NCBI GenBank assembly: GCA_015039465.1
Contig: MU130035.1
Span: 55,807 to 85,163 of the forward strand
Length of the DNA stretch: 29,357 bases
Source of the DNA: Phlegmacium glaucopus
Taxonomy: Eukaryota > Basidiomycota > Agaricomycetes > Agaricales > Cortinariaceae
Reading direction: 5' to 3'
Made by a program: the position numbers and the translations under genes. Within the stretch, counting starts at the first letter, position 1, and every line of letters begins with the position of its first letter. The notes below the pieces were generated by a model that searched no databases, was not told the origin of the DNA, and saw nothing but the letters and a program-made list of their open reading frames with translations. Below are positions 20,742-29,357 of this stretch, piece by piece.

Positions 20742-20939
20742 TAGATGTTCTTATAGTGATATACAGGAGACAATATGTTAGGCACCTACAGTGTACTGAA
20801 CAAAGGTCAGTTTCGACTGCTTTTACATATTACGATTCTCTCATTCTAAGATGATGCATTTAGATAGAAACAATCAACGGAATTCCAGAATGAGTTTCTG
20901 CTTCAGTAGATGTTCCCATTGAGTTAATTTTATAAAGGT

Positions 20940-21065
20940 CTGGTGAGTGTTTGTCAAAACATCTCTCTCAAAGAATGGGGCACTTGCTAGAACTTAAATG
21001 TTTCACAAGGACTCACTCATTTATGTATGCTCTACCACTTCAAAATTGTTGTATAAGGTATGTAC
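20940..21065 (+). repeat. Degenerate copy of the 3' end of the MULE gene
   Basis: The stretch CACAAGGACTCACTCATTTA, then GTATGCTCTACCACTTCAAAA, resembles 23642-23700 of the transposase gene (about 75% by eye), and the preceding 50 bases also align. It lies 5' of the gene, so a second, older copy probably ended here. Confidence 0.5.
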
Positions 21066-21074
21066 ATTGGTTGT

Positions 21075-21235
21075 CACACACACTTAACACTCACCTGCAC
21101 ATACAAGCACGCATCTGACACTCACCTGCATGTACATGCACGCACCTAACACCTGCCTGCACGCACCTAACACTCACCTGCACGCACCTGCATGCACGTT
21201 CACTTACATGCACTCACCTATCACATATGTTCACA
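21075..21235. repeat. Simple repeat of CACGCACCTAACACTCACCTG
   Basis: About five imperfect units rich in CACCTG, TGCACGCACC and TAACACTCACC. It directly precedes the first recognisable MULE exon and gives that frame a meaningless His/Pro/Thr-rich N-terminus. Confidence 0.7.
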
Positions 21236-21239
21236 CAGA

Positions 21240-23708
21240 TTGCATCCGAGTCCGCAAATACACAGTCAGGCTGCTAGGGCTAATGAGTGGGGATTCCTGT
21301 ATCGAGTCGTTTGCAAAAATTTCGAGGGAACATCCTGGATTCATCATATTTTCACAAATTGGGATGGTTACAGTCATTTCAGTCCAGTCAGCCTTTATGT
21401 TATCACAGCTTGTTAAGGACCGTGTTCTAGATGGACCAATAAATGGAGTGGTTAATGATGCAGCACATGGATGGTGGAGGGAAAGAAACTCGCTCCTCAT
21501 AGTCACCTCAACATATTCCCCGGATATTTTCTGCTGGGTTCCTGGCGTGCTTTCATACACCAATGGTGCGAGTGCCGACCACTTCATGTACCATTTTCTG
21601 GGCATCTTTCAGAGCATGGCTACAGAGGCAGAGAGAAGAAACATACCAGTCATCGACCTTCTTTTTGCAGGGGTCAGTCATTCTATCAATTTTAGAACAG
21701 AATTTGATCATAATTTTTGACAGGTAATGGACTTTAGTGAGGCAGAAAGGGCAGGATTTATACGGGCATTTGTGGAATTTTGGATGATGCGTGCGGATAA
21801 TACACGATTGCGTGAGGAATTGTGGGGAGCAGCAGAGGGCCTTCTACGAGGGTGTGGGGAGCATTTTCGAGCTGGTATCACAAGGATCAGTCAGATAAGT
21901 GGGGTTGTACCATCTGGTATGGCTGATGCTTTCATGAAACGTGCACTTGCACTTCTTGACACCGAAGACCCACAAGAATTCCAATCTCGTGCAGCACCTG
22001 TTGTCCGAGACTTCCCAAAGGTCAAATCTTGGATGGAATGGTGGCTACGACCATTGCATGCGTCTATGCTTTTCAAATCTCAGCGGAAAATGGACGCAGA
22101 TATATGGGATTCAATACCAAGTACAAACAATGCAGAAGAAGCAATGCATTGAAAGTTGTATTCCGCAGCAGGAAGAGACCACACATTCTTAGAAGGAATG
22201 TACAGCCTTCATGCTATCGCTGGCTATTATGAACGACTTTATGATGGCACAATGAGTATGTACTGCATTTGTCAAAGTGGTAATTTACTGACTACAATCT
22301 CAGAGGGTCAACTGATTCGATATGGTCAACCAGAACCCTGGAAGATTATAGCAAATAACATTGGTCGTACAAAGCCTTCACGTGCGGGAGATACCAAGCG
22401 GAAGAAAAATGATGGACGACCACCTGACACAACCAAGGAGCTCCTGAAACCTGAACGATCGAAAAAGAAGTCAGAAACTCAGCAATTAATAAAATTCAAG
22501 ACTCAACCAAAACCAAAACCCAGCAACATAACGTTGGGACCTGTGAGTTATCCATGGAAGGACAACTCATGTTGGCTTGATACGTCGCTGGAGCTCATTT
22601 ATGTGACCCTCATGCGAGACTTTGATGGCTTCGCTGATATATGTTAGACTTTACCTGAGGATTCTGGTTTACATGTGCTCTTTACGATGATGGACTCACG
22701 TCGACTCATGGATCCAGACAATCCAAAAAACTCCCAGATCTTACGACGTCAACGTGATTCTCTTTGAAAGGTGTTGAAAATGAAGCGTACCATTGATGAT
22801 GTCAAATCCTTTAGCTCTTTGTTGGCAAACCAACCTTTTTTTACGTTCAAAGCTGAGACTAATGATCAATTTTATTAGCCATGGTTATGGGACCTTGTTA
22901 AACGGGAAGAGACCAGAAATTCTTACCGCCTTTGCTCATATTTTGAAGCCCTCATCATCGACTTGCATATGTGCACTGGATATCCTGGAATTGGAGGTCG
23001 GCATCTTGAAATTTGAAGCAGCCCCAGACGTACCTGCATGCACCAATTGGGTGCCAGAGACTTCAAGAACCACCGAGGAAAGGTTGCATCATGGTTCAAG
23101 AGCTTTTTGTCAACAAAACAAACTCCAACTCCTTCCAGATACGGGTGTTGGCGTGTCTGAGATGCTCAGAAACAGTGTGAAGGGAGGCGTGAGGACATCA
23201 AGGATCTTTTTTTATCACTGCCTATACTGCCGGTTATCGAGTTGGGGAATGAATCATCACTGACGGGGGGTTACAAGGATGAGATACCGATCTGGGACAT
23301 TGCACCAACATTGACAGTGTTGACGAAATCTGCTGCTGAAAAGGATGGCCTTATTTATGACCTTGTCGGCCTTGCTCTCATCGGACATTCAGGAACGCAC
23401 TTTATCGCCAGACATGCTTCAAGAGATCACTCAGTTATCTACACATACGATGGCATGAAAAACGGTGGCTTCTGTATGGAAGAACCAAATGCAAAGTTTG
23501 CCACCCATGTATCAGGAAATAAGATCCAACTTCCTACCGGTTTCAAAGTCTGGGCAGCATTTTATCATCTCCGTGGGGGTTCCAATGCTCAGGACAAGTT
23601 CTTTGAAACCCAGAAACACTCTCTGGGGAAACGCAAAAGGTTGCGCAAGGTCTCACTCAATTTATGTATACTCAGCCACTTCAAAAATATTGCATAAGGA
23701 GACTTTGA
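21240..23708 (+). pseudogene. MULE-type transposase fused to a ubiquitin-protease-like domain, inactivated
   Basis: The transposase part has QSAFMLSQLVKDRVLDGPIN, DAAHGWWRERNSLL, SYTNGASADHFMYHF, then after an intron (21673-21723) VMDFSEAERAGFIRAFVEFW, CGEHFRAGITRIS and NNAEEAMH. The Asp residues, the C-x-x-H (CGEHF) and the final Glu fit a MULE DDE transposase. A Lys-rich linker (GRTKPSRA, RKKNDGRPPD) follows. Then comes YPWKDNSCWLDTSLELIY, which resembles the Cys box of C19 peptidases (Cys codon at 22570), and THFIARHASRDHSVIYTYDG (His at 23398), which resembles the His box. One frame runs from 21724 to about 23640, broken by stops at 22150 (TGA), 22645 (TAG), 22765 (TGA), 22876 (TAG), 23014 (TGA) and 23158 (TGA). 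Frame changes lie near 21378 and 23640; the end is QGLTQFMYTQPLQKYCIRRL. A 48-nt intron at 22256-22303 is also open if retained. The 5' end is unresolved. Confidence 0.7.
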
Positions 23709-23929
23709 TTTATCTACATTGTCCAACGCCTCCTCCGGACACAGACTGGTGCCCTCACCTCTCAACTCATTTGTTATTCCACATGTGCCTAATTCATTCA
23801 CTAGGTGGCGATCATTCTGTGGAATTAATGGTAGAAGGTTCGTTTTTCTTTGATTGGCTTGTTGATCCATTCCTGCACCTATTAACACCTTGTTCACGTT
23901 TGGTTACATCCTTAGCTCCTGTACCCACA

Positions 23930-25229
23930 ATGAACGGTATGTTTTTAAACTCTTCATGGTCGTTCTCTGATTGCTCTGTAGCTCCAATGAACGACATCCG
24001 CGTTTTAAGCCACAACGCAGGGGGAATCGACCAAGTTTCAGCGAGGCAATGGATCGAGGCAGCATTGGGAAGGGCTCCCGCTCGGACGGTAGCGGGAAAT
24101 TATATCTGGGTTTTGATGTAAGTCATTCTGCATAGGTTCAATTTTCCTTCCCATTGGGCGCTTATGGGGATTAGGGGAGGGATTCACCAAAGCTATGACC
24201 CGCGAGACCACTATTGTCTCCACAGGTTTCGGCAGGACGGGCATGCATACAAAACGCTGCATATATACTCCAACGTGGAAAGCCAGTACTTCAAGGACGG
24301 CGGAAGGAAATTTGGGGTACGTTACGGGAAAACTTTGGACTTGCTATTGGAGTGCGAGAATCTTGGGTACGTGATATTTCACAAATTCCTGATTTCAAAT
24401 GGCTAATATTGTTTCCAGGTGAATTGAATTGCAGAGGTGCCGTGTAATTAGAAATGTAAAAAGAACGATTATCTTGGCGAAGAGGCAATACTACTGATGA
24501 CCATGGGGTATAGAGCTTTGTATCTCCCATTTCACGGACACTCAATTTTGTTTCGTGTAGATTACTGTGTGAAATAGGCCCGAATGAAAAGGACTTGAAA
24601 GAGAGGTACGCCTCGCTCGTTGTGGGTAATATTACAAATGCTGATGAAGGCAGGGCAATGAATAGGTCAAGCTTGCGTTGGGAAGGAATGAACAGCAGGA
24701 CCCAGGTGCTGCAAAGGCTAGGAAGTGCGCCATTTATTCTTTTCTTTACCTTCATTCGGCAACTGACCATCCGTCAACTCAATGTTGGAAGCCCCTCCAT
24801 ATTCCATGACTTGGCGAAATGTGCCTAGTAACTTGGAAATTCAGGGAGGACATTGGACTATAAGGCAAGGCAAATACAACTTGACATCAATCGTAAGTCC
24901 TTCCGTTTGAGTGTCCGAATAGAATACACTTGATTGAATTTATTACTTAGAATCAACCGCTTGTTGATGGGACCCAGGTCGAAGGGAACTGTCAGGCATT
25001 GATAGGACCTTCAATTTTTCCAAAGGAGATGAAGATTGATGGCCATTGACCTACCAAGATTGCACCCGGAAATCAATGGGAGCCAGGCAGCTTGGGTTGC
25101 AAGAAACTGCGGCCATTGATTCTCCCCTACGAGCTACAGAAGGCTAACATCGTCTATTCCATGCTCGGTCGTGAGGCACCTAGAGCTATCATCCATGATC
25201 AAATGATCCAAATATGGATCACCATGTAA
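23930..25229 (+). pseudogene. Unrecognised multi-exon gene, probably damaged
   Basis: Several plus-strand stretches look like exons with GT/AG borders. They include NDIRVLSHNAGGIDQVSARQ (exon from 23982), PVLQGRRKEIWGTLRENFGL (24226-24366, donor GTACGT) and RCRVIRNVKRTIILAKRQYY (from 24435). Then come NEKDLKERYASLVVGNITNA (after GTGTAG, 24561 on) and GGHWTIRQGKYNLTSI with a donor GTAAGT. The last exon reads NQPLVDGTQVEGNCQALIGP, then LRPLILPYELQKANIVYSML and the stop at 25229. A TGA at 25047 interrupts the last exon. The exons do not join into one clean frame in my hands, and the order of frames at 23982-24226 is ambiguous. No domain is recognised. It may be a host gene in decay or part of the adjacent element. 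Confidence 0.42.
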
Positions 25230-25441
25230 TGACTTGCGTATTTTTGCAGCTACTTGCCTAACTTATTTTTTTCAATCCTTATCAGATACAATGAAAAAAA
25301 AAAGAAATTGTTTGCAATTTGCCACACACAAAACCGGTCTTCCTTGTTTGAGATGGTCACAACAGGTGACCTAATACTGCTGAGTCCTGACCTTTCCAAA
25401 TGTTGACCAGTCATGTGACCTTTTGTACAATACTTATACCA

Positions 25442-25578
25442 CAGACAACCAGACAACCAGACAACCAGACCAGACGACCGGACAACCAGACCAGACAACC
25501 AGACAACCAGACCAGACAACCAGATGACCAGACCAGACAACCAGACAACCAGACCAGACAACCAGACGACCAGACCAG
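25442..25578. repeat. 21-bp minisatellite (CAGACAAC-based)
   Basis: After a 29-bp lead of 8-bp CAGACAAC units come five units of CAGACAACCAGACAACCAGAC (21 bp) with single-base variants (GACGACC, GATGACC, CGG). The variants alternate. Both strands are open across the array because 21 is a multiple of three, but no start or context supports translation. Confidence 0.9.
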
Positions 25579-25730
25579 GATAAAATTGATGAATGTTCGA
25601 ATATACTATTTACAAGGTTCGAAAAGGTGGTCAAATGGCAGGGTCGTGTTAATAATTTGTTTGAAATCTTCGTTGGTTCATCGTTCGAACGGAAAAGGTG
25701 AATTTTCGTGGTGATACAATTAAAATCTGC

Positions 25731-27030
25731 ACGTTCTTGAGGATTTTCGTCAGACTTTGTGTTTACAATGTTCAAAAAGGGGTGAATAGATGGTGGGAAT
25801 GATAAATTTGTTGTCGATACGTTAGACGCGGGTTTGATCGGTAATGATAATGATGTAATATATGATGATTTGGATTTGTTTCGTTTGTTGTATGATCTTT
25901 TGATTTGAATATGCGAGTGTTGAATATCGAGCAAAGAGGATGGGGTGATTTAGAACTATTGGGTGCCGTATGTACAATGTTTGAAAGATTTTCGTTTAGT
26001 TCTTGAACTATTTGGCGCGCGTTTGGTGATATTGATGGGAATGTCATATAGTGTGAGTCGAATGTGTTGTGTACGTCGTTTAGTGACTTCTTTTGAATGG
26101 ATGAGTGTTGAATTTCGAGTTTTTAGCTTGTTTTTTGTACATTCTTGGGGATTATCGTGTGATTCCGAATATATATGGTACAGCTTTCAAAATAGGTTTG
26201 TCAAATGTTTAGGCGCGCGCTCGATGGATGTGACAGGGTGCAATTCGATCTGAATTAGGTGTGTTTCGTGCATCGTGTGTCGATTTCGAATGAATGAATG
26301 ACTATTTACATGATTTGGAAGGAGACTTGACGAATGATTAACTGTGCGGTCGTCTGGTGGATTCTTTCGAACATATGGGTGCCGGATTTCGAGTTTTAGC
26401 TATATTTTGTATACATTCTTGAGGATTTTCATCAGACCTCTTAAAAGATATTCGTGATGTTCGAAATAGCAGGTAAAGGGGGAAATAATCGTCGAATCCA
26501 ATATTTACAGTGTTTGCGAAATTCGTTCGGTCGGTTAAGCGTGCACTCGATGGTGATTATACAACTTGATATGGCTTGAACGTGTGATTTCGAATGCATA
26601 GGTGATGGATTTCAAGCTTCTGGCTGTGTTATCAAATATTCTTGGTGATTTTCATCGACTTTTAGGTGCAATTGATATCCGTTGCTAAATAATTTGACGC
26701 GCGTTCGATGCTTTGATAATGATATAATATCCGGTAATTCTGATTCATTTCGTATGTCGTATAGCGGATTTGTGGGTACCGGATTTCGAGTGAGTGTAAT
26801 GGAATTGAGATATAACCCATATTTTGCACATTCTTGAGGAATTTCGTCAGTCCTCGGATACATATTCACAAAATAAATCCAAAAGAGCCTTGTTGAACGA
26901 TAGGCGTGCGTTCGATCGAGTTAATAATGATGTAATCGGGTACGAATTGACTGTGTCGCATGCGCAGTGATGAATTCATGCGATTTTGAATGCATGGGGG
27001 AGTTTGTACATTGGCTAGGTAGACTTGCTG
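25731..27030. repeat. Diverged tandem array, units of about 170-275 bp
   Basis: The core ACATTCTTGAGGATTTTCGTC recurs with changes at 25731, 26139, 26413, 26635 and 26828, and weakly at 25972 and 27006. It is usually preceded by GGATTTCGAGTTTTAGC, with TTTGGCGCGCGTTCGATG and AATGATGTAATAT between cores. Spacing is irregular. Minus-strand frames repeat DENPQE-like words (DEIPQECA, DENHQEY, DENPQERA), which may be either repeat translation or trace coding. It lies directly 3' of the gag gene, where pol would be expected. Confidence 0.6.
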
Positions 27031-27100
27031 GGACTCAATGGTACTAACGGATAGGAATATTATCGAATATTCCAAATGGGACTTTGCTGGGCTCGATGAA

Positions 27101-28642
27101 CTACCTGACGCAGGCTCGATGATACTGGAAACAGTGTGTGATCCAGGAATTCGGTACGATCTCGATGTGTTTTGTATGGTATGCGACGGTTTCGTGTGAT
27201 TTCGGATAAATGGTAGATACCTGGGGTGACTTATGACAGGGTACGGCGAGTGGAGATGCTTCGAGACGATTTTGAACTGTGGTACTGGCATTACTATTGC
27301 TAAATGTGCCCTTCAGTGTGCCCATCTTTTTGTGATGGCGTACAAGCCTAGGCCTAGTCGATACTTTGCTTGACAATTCGTATGATGCTTCTTTCGAGGG
27401 TGTAACTTCGGGATTGGTAGATAATGGTGATGCGTCGAGTACTACTTCTGTACTAATAGATTGTTTATTTGATATTTCGGTGTCTTGCGGCGACGAAACA
27501 ATCTTTGATTTAGTAAGGCCATCGATGGCCTGTTGGGTCTTTGTGATCTCCAGTAATGAACCAGTAGCAAGTTTGCTTGATGATTTCTGCTGCGTCGTTG
27601 GCAGAGAGGGGCTTGACGATGTGTGGCATGGCGACGAGGCCACATTTGACTTGTTATTCAAAATTTCGGAGGATGGTGGAGGTGAACTAATCATCGATTC
27701 AATATTGCTCGCTCGTTGAGTCTTTGAGCTCGTAGCAATCAAAAATAAACATAAGCTTTCATTTAGCGACATTGGATAGGTGCTGGGACCTCTGGATGGC
27801 TGACTATTCAAGCGTATTGGGCTGGGATGTGTTTCATGCTTGGATTCACAGACGTTCGGAATCTCTGGTATGATTTCTTGAGTCGATGGCTTGGCTGTAT
27901 CAAGGGTTTTGGATTGAAATGGCACAGGTGCGACGAGCTGGGGTACGCGTGTAGTGGCTAAATTCATAGATGGACGTGTTTTGAATGTTGAATCCAATGG
28001 GACAGGTGGCAATGTGGAGGATTTGATTGAATCTTCTTGTACTTTGATCTTGGGCCTAGATTCCATGATAGTCAACGATGTGAGAATAAAAATCGATGCT
28101 GAATAAATGTCTTCAAGTGGCCAGGGATCGTCTGGGTAATGCAATGGGCTTTTCATTTGTAATTGAAGTCATACTTGGGCTCGGAGGTTCGCTTGAAGGC
28201 CTCAGAGGAAATAATTGCTAATTTCTCGGTTACTGAGTCTTGATTTCGACTGAAGATACATGGCGATGCGCAGAAATGACCGGTAATACTGTCCGAACTC
28301 GTCTTGATTCCTGATTGACGCGAGTACTTGACTTTCTACGAGTTTCTCGAGATCCGATATTGAATATTTCCAGCTGTCTATAGCTCCGGGATACAAATTA
28401 ACGAGTTCTGCCTTGAAATTTGCCCAATTACTCATATTTGCTGATGTCTGCATGCTCCATAACTCGTATTCTTCATCTGGTGCATAACGGATGGTCCAAA
28501 TAATAAGCTCTCGTTGGCTGAGACCATGTTGAGTTCCTAGTTGAGCAATTTCATCAAGAAATCGGATGAGTGAAGATGGTTTTCCGTCAAATTTGGGCGT
28601 GGACGGATCGTATCGAGACGGCATTTTGAAAAATGAATCCAT
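27101..28642 (-). pseudogene. Gypsy-type Gag protein with two TGA codons
   Basis: From the ATG at 28642 the protein starts MDSFFKMPSRYDPSTPKF and contains FDGKPSSLIRFLDEIAQLG, then YAPDEEYELW, WANFKAELVNLYPGAIDS and FGQYYRSFLRIAMYLQSK. This is the Gag capsid-like layout of Agaricomycete Ty3/gypsy elements. The frame reaches REISNYFL, a TGA (28204-28202), GLQANLRAQV, a second TGA (28171-28169), then LQLQMKSPLHYPDDPWPLED, and remains open to 27101 through a Ser/Thr/Pro-rich tail. Arg would suit both TGA positions. No zinc knuckle, protease or reverse transcriptase is seen downstream. The element is dead or depends on read-through, which I consider unlikely. Confidence 0.75.
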
Positions 28643-29357
28643 GGCTTTGGTGAACTATTTCGGGTCGATAGTATGTGGACGAATATCAATGGAAATTTAA
28701 TCGATTGGGATTCCAAGTCCAATAGTTGATAGCGATGTGCGAGGATGTCTTTGACGATACAGACCCTGAAAGGGTGAAACGAGATCTGTGATTAACTGCG
28801 ATGCTTAATTTGACGCTGGCGAAATTCGGATATGTGATATGCGAAGGATGTTCCTGATCAGATGTGATGTGATCGTAGATCAATGTGGATCAACGTGGCT
28901 GGGCGTGGTAACGACTGTGGGCTTTCAAGATGGTGGATGCTGATGCGCTGACTTGACAACAAAATATGGAATTAGCCCCTCGTGGTGGGCTCCAGTTGTG
29001 AGGAATAGTTTCCGGGTGCGAGTATATAGGGGGGAGTTGACTCCATCAACTTTAGTGATCCAAATTTGTTGTTTTATTATTTCTTGATATCAAATTTCTC
29101 CATTGTTAAGTTTTTATGTTCTAAGTTGTTATGTTATATGTTCTTTTTTTTTATACTACAATATAACTACAGCTTTTATACCTTTAGTTTGTAGTACTAT
29201 GTTTTGAAAATGGATATATGGGAATCTAAGATCCGAGAACAAAAACGGAGAGGTAACAAATCTGTATGTAAGAATGGACTGTGTAATTTCGGAGTAATTT
29301 CCAAAAGGGGAATGAATTTGAAATTGATAAAATAGGAAATGTACGAATTTGGAAAAT
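28643..29357 (-). other. Leader and possible 5' LTR of the gag element
   Basis: On the minus strand CACA (ending at 28997) is followed two bases later by TGGAGCCCACCACGAGG, which has the TGG start of a primer-binding site. A TATATAC motif lies at about 29028-29022, unusually close to the proposed LTR end. The rest to 29357 is AT-rich with poly-T. No second LTR copy was found in the window, so the assignment is tentative. No gene is seen here; the minus frame at 28686-28883 has no motif. Confidence 0.3.

Noticed and set aside
24291..24770. Minus-strand frame of 159 codons
   Set aside because: It lies opposite plus-strand stretches with splice borders and protein-like blocks; no motif of its own.
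25442..25578. CRISPR-like regularity
   Set aside because: Units are contiguous with no unique spacers, in a eukaryotic genome; it is a minisatellite.
25434..25934. Minus-strand frame of 166 codons with a repeated LVVWSG motif
   Set aside because: Created by the 21-bp minisatellite, which is open in all frames by its period.
27366..27719. Plus-strand frame of 117 codons
   Set aside because: Antisense to the gag tail; no start context or motif.

Overview
The window looks like a repeat-rich, transposon-dense stretch of a filamentous basidiomycete genome, most likely an Agaricomycete. Coding sequence is cut by many 47-70 nt introns with GT/AG ends and CTGAC/CTAAT-like branch points. The recognisable proteins (Plavaka transposase, a MULE-type transposase, a gypsy-type Gag, a tyrosine recombinase, a multi-pass membrane family) are of the kinds that are multicopy in mushroom genomes. 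No bacterial-type features, tRNA or rRNA genes, or CRISPR arrays are seen.

Left part (1-4,870): the 5' end of a minus-strand gene runs off the left edge. One gene appears fully intact (611-3,221, five exons, 797 aa). It has a homeodomain-like N-terminus and an acidic/aromatic patch in a disordered middle, so it may be a regulator. It is followed by a 1.4 kb degenerate GGATAA-type repeat array containing a tandem duplication of about 0.3 kb.

Middle-left (4,900-12,500): a multi-exon membrane-protein gene on the minus strand is broken by a hAT-type element (5,474-6,594, 8-bp target duplication) in an exon and carries about 1.3 kb of foreign DNA in its first intron. A second copy of its promoter plus first exon lies at about 10 kb, beside a solo LTR. 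A second hAT-type element (10,399-12,491) has a perfect 8-bp target duplication and is filled with tandem repeats of about 180 bp.

Middle (12,500-18,760): a decayed, unrecognised minus-strand gene, then the 3' two thirds of a Plavaka transposase gene with at least five in-frame TGA codons. Its 5' part is cut off by an LTR fragment. An assembly gap of 639 N and another LTR follow.

Right part (18,760-29,357): CACGTG-containing palindromic repeats; the C-terminal end of a tyrosine recombinase; a MULE-type transposase fused to a ubiquitin-protease-like domain (one long frame broken by six stops); a possible unknown gene; a 21-bp minisatellite; a diverged tandem array; and a gag gene with two TGA codons and no visible pol.

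The nonsense codons in the transposon genes are almost all TGA, and several fall where arginine is expected. This fits CGA-to-TGA change, that is C-to-T mutation at methylated CpG. Family assignments rest on recognised protein blocks, not on database searches.
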